DNA of 64,000 nucleotides from CAZWLY01 sp964634465 (GTDB lineage: Bacteria > Desulfobacterota > Desulfarculia > G963662305): the NCBI GenBank assembly GCA_964634465.1, contig CAZWLY010000011.1, positions 1 to 64,000 of the forward strand, read 5' to 3'. Made by a program: the position numbers and the translations under genes. Below are positions 60,148 to 64,000 of this stretch, one piece after another (within the stretch, counting starts at the first letter, position 1; each line of letters begins with the position of its first letter). The notes under the pieces were generated by a model, which worked only from the letters and a program-made list of their open reading frames with translations, made no database searches and was not told the origin of the DNA.

Positions 60148-60717
60148 TCAGCGCCGCCGAACCAGATCGGCCAACCGCCTCAGCCCAACACCGGCCTTGC
60201 TCTCCTTGGCCGTCAAGAAGGCCGGATCGGCCCGTTCGACCAGTTCCGGGCGGGCGAAAAGAATCATTCGGGCCGTCTCGGCGGCCGCCCAGCCGGTCAG
60301 CATCGCGCAGTGGTCGAAGAGGGCCTTTTTGTCATCCTCGAGTTTCTTGGACAGCACCCGGCAACAACTCGAGCCGTGACCGGCCTGGAACCGGGCCTGC
60401 ATCTCCCGGCCGGCCGCCTGGGCCGACTTGACGCCCGGCCCGGCCAGCCGATCCCGACCCAGAAACAACCCCAGCGCCATCTGGGCCCCGCTCAGCGCCC
60501 CGCAGGTACAGCCGGCTCCGCCCATGCCGTAGGCCAGACTGGAGCCGAGCCCGATCGCCGCCTCGTCGGCCAGGCCGCCGGCCAGGGCCCGGTTGATGAC
60601 GTAGAGGACCGCCTCGGAGCAGAAGAGTTGGCGGGTCCGATACAGATTTTCGGCCCGGCGACCGATCAGCCGGGCCGCCGCCTCGGTTTCAAGGGGCGGT
60701 GAGGTCTGGTTGGCCAA
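60148..60717 (-). CDS. C_GCAxxG_C_C family redox protein
   Basis: A 189-residue cytosolic protein of the C_GCAxxG_C_C family, described as redox-active and often found in anaerobes. The cysteines are C33 (FCSEAVL), C70/C72 (GAGCTCGALSGAQ), C118/C119 (GHGSSCCRVL) and C137 (FDHCAML). It starts at TTG 60717 with TAGGAGG 5 bases upstream, 9 bases after the rhodanese stop, so the two are cotranscribed. The electron partner is not known. Confidence 0.88.
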   Translation of the reverse strand: MANQTSPPLETEAAARLIGRRAENLYRTRQLFCSEAVLYVINRALAGGLADEAAIGLGSSLAYGMGGAGCTCGALSGAQMALGLFLGRDRLAGPGVKSAQAAGREMQARFQAGHGSSCCRVLSKKLEDDKKALFDHCAMLTGWAAAETARMILFARPELVERADPAFLTAKESKAGVGLRRLADLVRRR

Positions 60718-60726
60718 CGCCGCCTC

Positions 60727-61248
60727 CTAATCGACCTTTTCCACCGGGAAGTCGTGCTCCTTCCAGCCGACGATGCCGCCGGGGCAGCGATAGACGTTGG
60801 TGTAGCCCAGCTTCACCGCCCACATCGCCCCGTTGTGCGACCGGCCGCACTTGGTGAAGCCGCAGTAGAAGACCAGGAGCCTGTCCTTGTCCGGACCAAG
60901 CAGCTTGGCGAACTTGGCCTTTTCCTCGTCGCTCATCGAGGTTTTCTCTTCGACGGGGAACTCGAACTGAACGGCGCCGGGGATGTGGTTCTTCCGGTAG
61001 CTCTTCTCGTAGGGCATGGTGTCGATGACGAGCATCTCCTTGCCCTCGTCCAGCCATTTTTTCAACTCGGCGGTGGAGACGGCCTTGTAACCGCCCCGCA
61101 CCACCTCGTGGTAGAACTTCATGGCGATGGCTTCGTTGTCCAGCTCCTTCTTACCCCATCCCCAAGCCCCGGCCTCGACGGCCGAGCCCAGGGTCAAGAC
61201 GACGATCATCAGCGAAACGGCGACCCATCTTTCTTTAAGTAGCGACAT
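60727..61248 (-). CDS. Exported rhodanese-domain protein
   Basis: A 173-residue protein with a signal peptide at about 1-27. A single rhodanese domain covers about 55-170, with the active Cys at 129 in VFYCGFTKCGRS; a second Cys at 134 lies in the loop and could form a disulfide with it. It may transfer sulfane sulfur in the periplasm. The next genes encode a MauE-like membrane protein (upstream) and the C_GCAxxG protein (downstream). Confidence 0.9.
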   Translation of the reverse strand: MSLLKERWVAVSLMIVVLTLGSAVEAGAWGWGKKELDNEAIAMKFYHEVVRGGYKAVSTAELKKWLDEGKEMLVIDTMPYEKSYRKNHIPGAVQFEFPVEEKTSMSDEEKAKFAKLLGPDKDRLLVFYCGFTKCGRSHNGAMWAVKLGYTNVYRCPGGIVGWKEHDFPVEKVD

Positions 61249-61284
61249 CCGTTACTCCTTTTTCAAATTGACGACATCTCTCCA

Positions 61285-61755
61285 TCACTCAAGTCTCTTG
61301 GCCGCCAAGATCCGCCGGTGGAGGAAGACGTAGCCGGCGGCGGCCAGCATCGACAGATCGCGGTAGAGCGCCTGGCGCAACGAGTCGTGCCCGGCCGCCT
61401 CCGCGGTGGAGAAGCAACCGCAGTCGATGTCCAGGTCGTGGAGCACGCCAAAGTAGAGCGCGAAGGCGAACATGACCAGCAGACCGGCCGCCGCGGTCAG
61501 GCTGCCCCGGACGTTGGCGACCAGCCCCGACCCGACCAGGACCTCCAAGACGGGCAGACCCACGGCCAACGGCCGAATGAGGCCCTCGGGGGCCAGGTCG
61601 TACTGGGCGATGATCCGGCCGAAGCCCTCGACGTCAAAGAGCTTGACCAGCCCGGCGTAAGCGAAGATCAGGCCCAGGGCGATCCTCGTCAGCCTGGCCG
61701 GCCAGGGCCAGGCCAGGGAAGCTTTGAGCAACTCCATCGGCTTGAGGCTGTCCAT
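61285..61755 (-). CDS. MauE/DoxX-like membrane protein
   Basis: A 156-residue protein with four membrane helices (about 20-40, 55-75, 80-105 and 128-148). RIALGLIFAYAGLVKLFD is the DoxX/MauE start, and DIDCGCFSTAEA in the third loop has the Cys pair typical of MauE-like proteins, which handle disulfides or quinone cofactors. The frame extends upstream to 61968, but ATG 61755 gives the usual N-terminus. It is 36 bases ahead of the rhodanese gene. Confidence 0.83.
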   Translation of the reverse strand: MDSLKPMELLKASLAWPWPARLTRIALGLIFAYAGLVKLFDVEGFGRIIAQYDLAPEGLIRPLAVGLPVLEVLVGSGLVANVRGSLTAAAGLLVMFAFALYFGVLHDLDIDCGCFSTAEAAGHDSLRQALYRDLSMLAAAGYVFLHRRILAAKRLE

Positions 61756-61960
61756 CGGTCGTCGGGTTGGCCTGCGCGTTTGGTCGTTCAGTCTAAGACT
61801 CTGTCCGAACAGGTCAAATTCGTAATCATAATGACAGCCGATAATACGCCTAGGCGCTGGCGATATTTTTCGGCAGGGAAACGCCGCGGCGGGATATTGG
61901 CTCCGGCGGTCGTCTTGGGGTATGGTGGAGGCTAGGCCAAGCCGATCACCGGGGGTTGAA

Positions 61961-62176
61961 ATGACCAAGCAGGTTGTAATCTACGGCAAGGCGGGTTGAC
62001 CCTTCACCGTCAAGGCCCGGGAGGCCTACGCCGGTCAAGGGTACGACATCGATTTTATTGACGTCAAAGCGGATCCGGCCGGCATGGAGGCCATGTTGGG
62101 CCTTTCCGGGGGCAAGCGCAAGGTACCGGTCATCGTCGATGGCGAGCGGGTGAGCGTCGGGTTCGGGGGCTCTTGA
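61961..62176 (+). CDS. Glutaredoxin-like selenoprotein (Uxx-star type), UGA read as Sec
   Basis: ATG at 61961 opens a frame interrupted only by TGA at 61997-61999, and continues in frame to a TGA at 62174. Reading the first TGA as selenocysteine gives 71 residues: MTKQVVIYGKAG-U-PFTVKAREAY, then FIDVKADP, then KVPVIVDGERVSVGFGGS. This is the glutaredoxin layout with Sec at position 13 in place of the active Cys, and VPVIVDGE matches the cis-Pro loop. A SECIS-like hairpin follows the UGA at once. GGGGG precedes the ATG, and the final stop overlaps the next gene's start. NCBIfam has such Uxx-star families, from memory. Confidence 0.85.
62000..62041 (+). promoter_or_regulatory. Bacterial SECIS-like hairpin
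   Basis: Starts right after the UGA. CCCTTCACC (62000-62008) pairs with GGTCAAGGG (62033-62041), with a single C-C mismatch. AGGCC and GGCCT (62013-62017, 62023-62027) form the upper stem around the loop CGGGA. The loop G residues are about 20-22 bases after the UGA, within the range for SelB binding. Confidence 0.75.
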
Positions 62177-62835
62177 CGGGTTTAGTCGCTCGACTGGGAG
62201 TCGAGCCGATTCATCTCTGGCTGGCCGCAGCGTGGGCCGCGTGGGGCTGCCTCCACTCCCTGTTGATCGGCCGCCGGCTGCGGGTCTATCTGGTGGACCG
62301 GCGGCCCGGTCTGGCCCGCCACTGGCGTCTGGTCTACGCCGCCATCGCCGCCGCGAGCCTCGTCCCGCCGGTCATGCTCCGCCTCGCCGCCGCCGGCCCG
62401 CAGGTGGTGGTTTGGCCCAGCAAGTGGCTGGTTTTGATCGTCAACTTGTCCTTGATCCCCGTAGTCTGGTCGGCCTTTCGAGCCTTCGGGCCGCTCAACC
62501 TCCTAGGTTTCAACGCCCTCTTGGGCCGGCCGGACCCGCCTCGACCGGACAAACCGCTCACCTCGGGGGTGTTGGGCTGGGTCCGCCATCCGCTCTACGC
62601 CTCGGCCATCGTCGTCTTGTGGGCCCACGACCTCGACACGGCCGGGCTGGTCACCTCATCGGTGTTGACCGTCTACCTCCTCATCGGCGCGGCCCTGGAG
62701 GAGCGGCGGCTGGCCAGGGAGTGGGGTCCGGCCTGGCAGGAGTACCGCCGCCAGGTCTCGGCCTTCGTGCCGGTCAAACGACTCAAAAGAGAGTTGGCTG
62801 AACGTGGCCCTTGGGGCGGGGAGCGGCGATTTTGA
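62173..62835 (+). CDS. Isoprenylcysteine methyltransferase-like / NnrU-like membrane protein
   Basis: A 220-residue membrane protein with about five helices. The C-terminal part shows SGVLGWVRHPLYASAIVVLW and ALEERRLAREWGPAWQEYRRQV, the RHP...Y...E-E-x-x-L motif set of the ICMT/phospholipid methyltransferase superfamily. Translation starts at TTG 62173, overlapping the selenoprotein stop in a TTGA junction. Its end overlaps the helicase gene by 53 bases on the other strand. Substrate unknown; bacterial members are often uncharacterised. Confidence 0.85.
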   Translation: MTGLVARLGVEPIHLWLAAAWAAWGCLHSLLIGRRLRVYLVDRRPGLARHWRLVYAAIAAASLVPPVMLRLAAAGPQVVVWPSKWLVLIVNLSLIPVVWSAFRAFGPLNLLGFNALLGRPDPPRPDKPLTSGVLGWVRHPLYASAIVVLWAHDLDTAGLVTSSVLTVYLLIGAALEERRLAREWGPAWQEYRRQVSAFVPVKRLKRELAERGPWGGERRF

Positions 62836-64000
62836 GTCGATCGACCAAATCGCCGGGAATCTCCGAAACAAACGGCGAGGCCGCCGGGCGGTAACTTCGG
62901 CCGAACAGGCTCCGCCTCTTGCTCCGGGTGATGATCAATCGCTCCCTGGCCCTGGTCAGGGCGACGTAGAACAGACGCCGCTCCTCCTCCCAGTCCGCCC
63001 CACCGTCGGGCGGTTGGTAGGGCAACAGCCCCTCCTCGACGCCGGCCAGGAAGACCACCGGGAACTCCAACCCCTTGGCGGCGTGCATGGTCAACAGGGT
63101 GACCTTCTCCGCCCCGAACTCCAGCTCGTCCGTCTCCCGCCCCGGCTCCTCGGCCGCCACCTGGACCGGCAGCCCGGCTTTGGCCAGGGCCTCGACCAGC
63201 GGTTCGGCCTGGCGGTGAAGGCGGATCAGGACGGCGATGTCGGCCAGGGTGTAGTTGTTGGCCCCGTCCAACTCGCCGCTGGCCATGGCCAGGTGGGAGG
63301 TTCCGCCGACCAGGCGCTCGATCTCCTGGACGATGCCCACCGCCTCGGCCAAGGGCGAGGCGAACTCGGCCCACATCAGCCGGGCTCCATCCGGCTGAAA
63401 GGCCCGAAGCTCGAGGTGGCGGCCGGGGTTGCGGCCGATGACGGCCGCGGCGGCGGCCACGATCGGACCGGGGCAGCGATAGGAGGTCTTGAGGTCGATC
63501 ACCCTGATTTGGGGCCGGTCCTCGGCCAACTTGTTGAAGAACAGCGGGCTGGCCCCGGTGAAACCGTAGATGGACTGGTCCGGATCGCCGACCGCGGTCA
63601 GGCTCCGGTCCGGCTCGGGGGCCAACGCCCTCAGCCACTCGAACTGGGTCGGGTTCAAGTCCTGGAACTCATCGACCAGGACGTGATCGAATCGCTCGGC
63701 CAGCTCGGCGGCCAGGTCGGCCTCGGCCCGGATCATCTGAAGCGGGCGGGTGACAAGATCGTCGTAGTCGTACAATCCCACTCCGTCCAAAGCCTGGTTG
63801 TAGGCGGACAACAACCCGGGCGGGCAGATGGCCTCGGCCCAGGCCGCATTCAGCTTGGCCTTGGAGATCAGTTCCGCCGCCCTGGCCGGTCGCAGCCCCT
63901 CGGCCCGGGCCAGGGGGCGGATGAGGGCCAGGCGGTCGGCCTCGTCGATCACCTCCCGGCCCTGGCCCCACTCTTCGAGGAGGGTCAAGCCCAGGGCGTG
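62783..64000 (-). CDS. UvrD/Rep-family DNA helicase, C-terminal part (gene runs off the window)
   Basis: About 406 residues of a superfamily 1A helicase; the N-terminal part with Walker A lies beyond the window. Visible motifs: HALGLTLL (from the TFHA motif), VDEFQDLNPTQ (Walker B), GDPDQSIYGFTGA (motif III), LLTMHAAKGLEFPVVF (motif V) and YVALTRARERLIIT (motif VI). No nuclease domain follows. It unwinds DNA in repair or replication. Which member (UvrD, PcrA, Rep or a relative) cannot be told without the rest. Confidence 0.9.
   Translation of the reverse strand, partial: HALGLTLLEEWGQGREVIDEADRLALIRPLARAEGLRPARAAELISKAKLNAAWAEAICPPGLLSAYNQALDGVGLYDYDDLVTRPLQMIRAEADLAAELAERFDHVLVDEFQDLNPTQFEWLRALAPEPDRSLTAVGDPDQSIYGFTGASPLFFNKLAEDRPQIRVIDLKTSYRCPGPIVAAAAAVIGRNPGRHLELRAFQPDGARLMWAEFASPLAEAVGIVQEIERLVGGTSHLAMASGELDGANNYTLADIAVLIRLHRQAEPLVEALAKAGLPVQVAAEEPGRETDELEFGAEKVTLLTMHAAKGLEFPVVFLAGVEEGLLPYQPPDGGADWEEERRLFYVALTRARERLIITRSKRRSLFGRSYRPAASPFVSEIPGDLVDRLKIAAPRPKGHVQPTLF

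Overview
The window is a gap-free stretch of high-GC bacterial chromosome. No rRNA, tRNA, CRISPR array, transposase or phage block was seen. Several things point to an anaerobic Desulfobacterota (former Deltaproteobacteria), possibly near the Desulfarculia. These are an F1 ATP synthase operon with two b-type subunits and no a/c subunits, a bactofilin just upstream of it, several PAS/LuxR and NtrC-type regulators, TAXI-TRAP transport, a complete beta-oxidation operon, a C_GCAxxG_C_C redox protein and a small Sec-containing protein. The assignment is an inference from gene content only. Start codons other than ATG are common, and TTG with a strong Shine-Dalgarno occurs several times.

Layout. 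0-4 kb: end of an exported protein, a TudS/DUF523-like protein behind purM, and a chemotaxis receptor. 4.4-10.3 kb: tldD, two Opp/Dpp ATPase genes without permeases, and a fused trehalose-6-phosphate synthase/phosphatase. 10.3-14 kb: small membrane proteins, folD and a shortened GlmU-like nucleotidyltransferase. 14-20.5 kb: atpF'-F-H-A-G-D-C with a textbook terminator, preceded by a bactofilin gene. 20.8-23.5 kb: a ParA/MinD-like ATPase fused to a GrpE-like domain, and an APC amino-acid permease. 23.6-29.4 kb: the tig-clpP-clpX-lon protein-quality operon. 29.6-33.2 kb: PAS regulators and a small Cys/His-tailed protein.

33.3-41.7 kb: an RpiR-family regulator with two candidate operators leads a run of acyl-CoA synthetase (ADP-forming), enoyl-CoA hydratase and TAXI-TRAP transporter genes. 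This looks like uptake and CoA activation of an unidentified carboxylic acid. 42.1-47.6 kb, convergent with it, is a fadN-fadA-fadE operon in Bacillus-like order, with two FadR-type palindromes flanking its likely promoter. 48.2-57.5 kb: a membrane sensor kinase and NtrC-like activator sit upstream of a -24/-12 (sigma-54) promoter. That promoter leads an acidic-amino-acid-type ABC transporter, an Asp/Glu racemase-like protein, a D-cysteine desulfhydrase/cysteate sulfo-lyase-like protein and a serine racemase/hydroxyaspartate dehydratase-like protein. Together they read as an inducible pathway for an aspartate-like amino acid, perhaps cysteate.

57.9-64 kb: a nuclease, a universal stress protein, a lipoprotein and a CBS protein, followed by a thiol-redox island (C_GCAxxG protein, rhodanese, MauE-like protein, a glutaredoxin-like selenoprotein whose UGA hides it from ordinary gene calling, and a membrane methyltransferase-like protein). 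The window ends inside a UvrD-type helicase gene.

The two most unusual items are the ParA-GrpE fusion (20.8-22.1 kb) and the unannotatable-by-default selenoprotein with its SECIS-like hairpin (61.96-62.18 kb).
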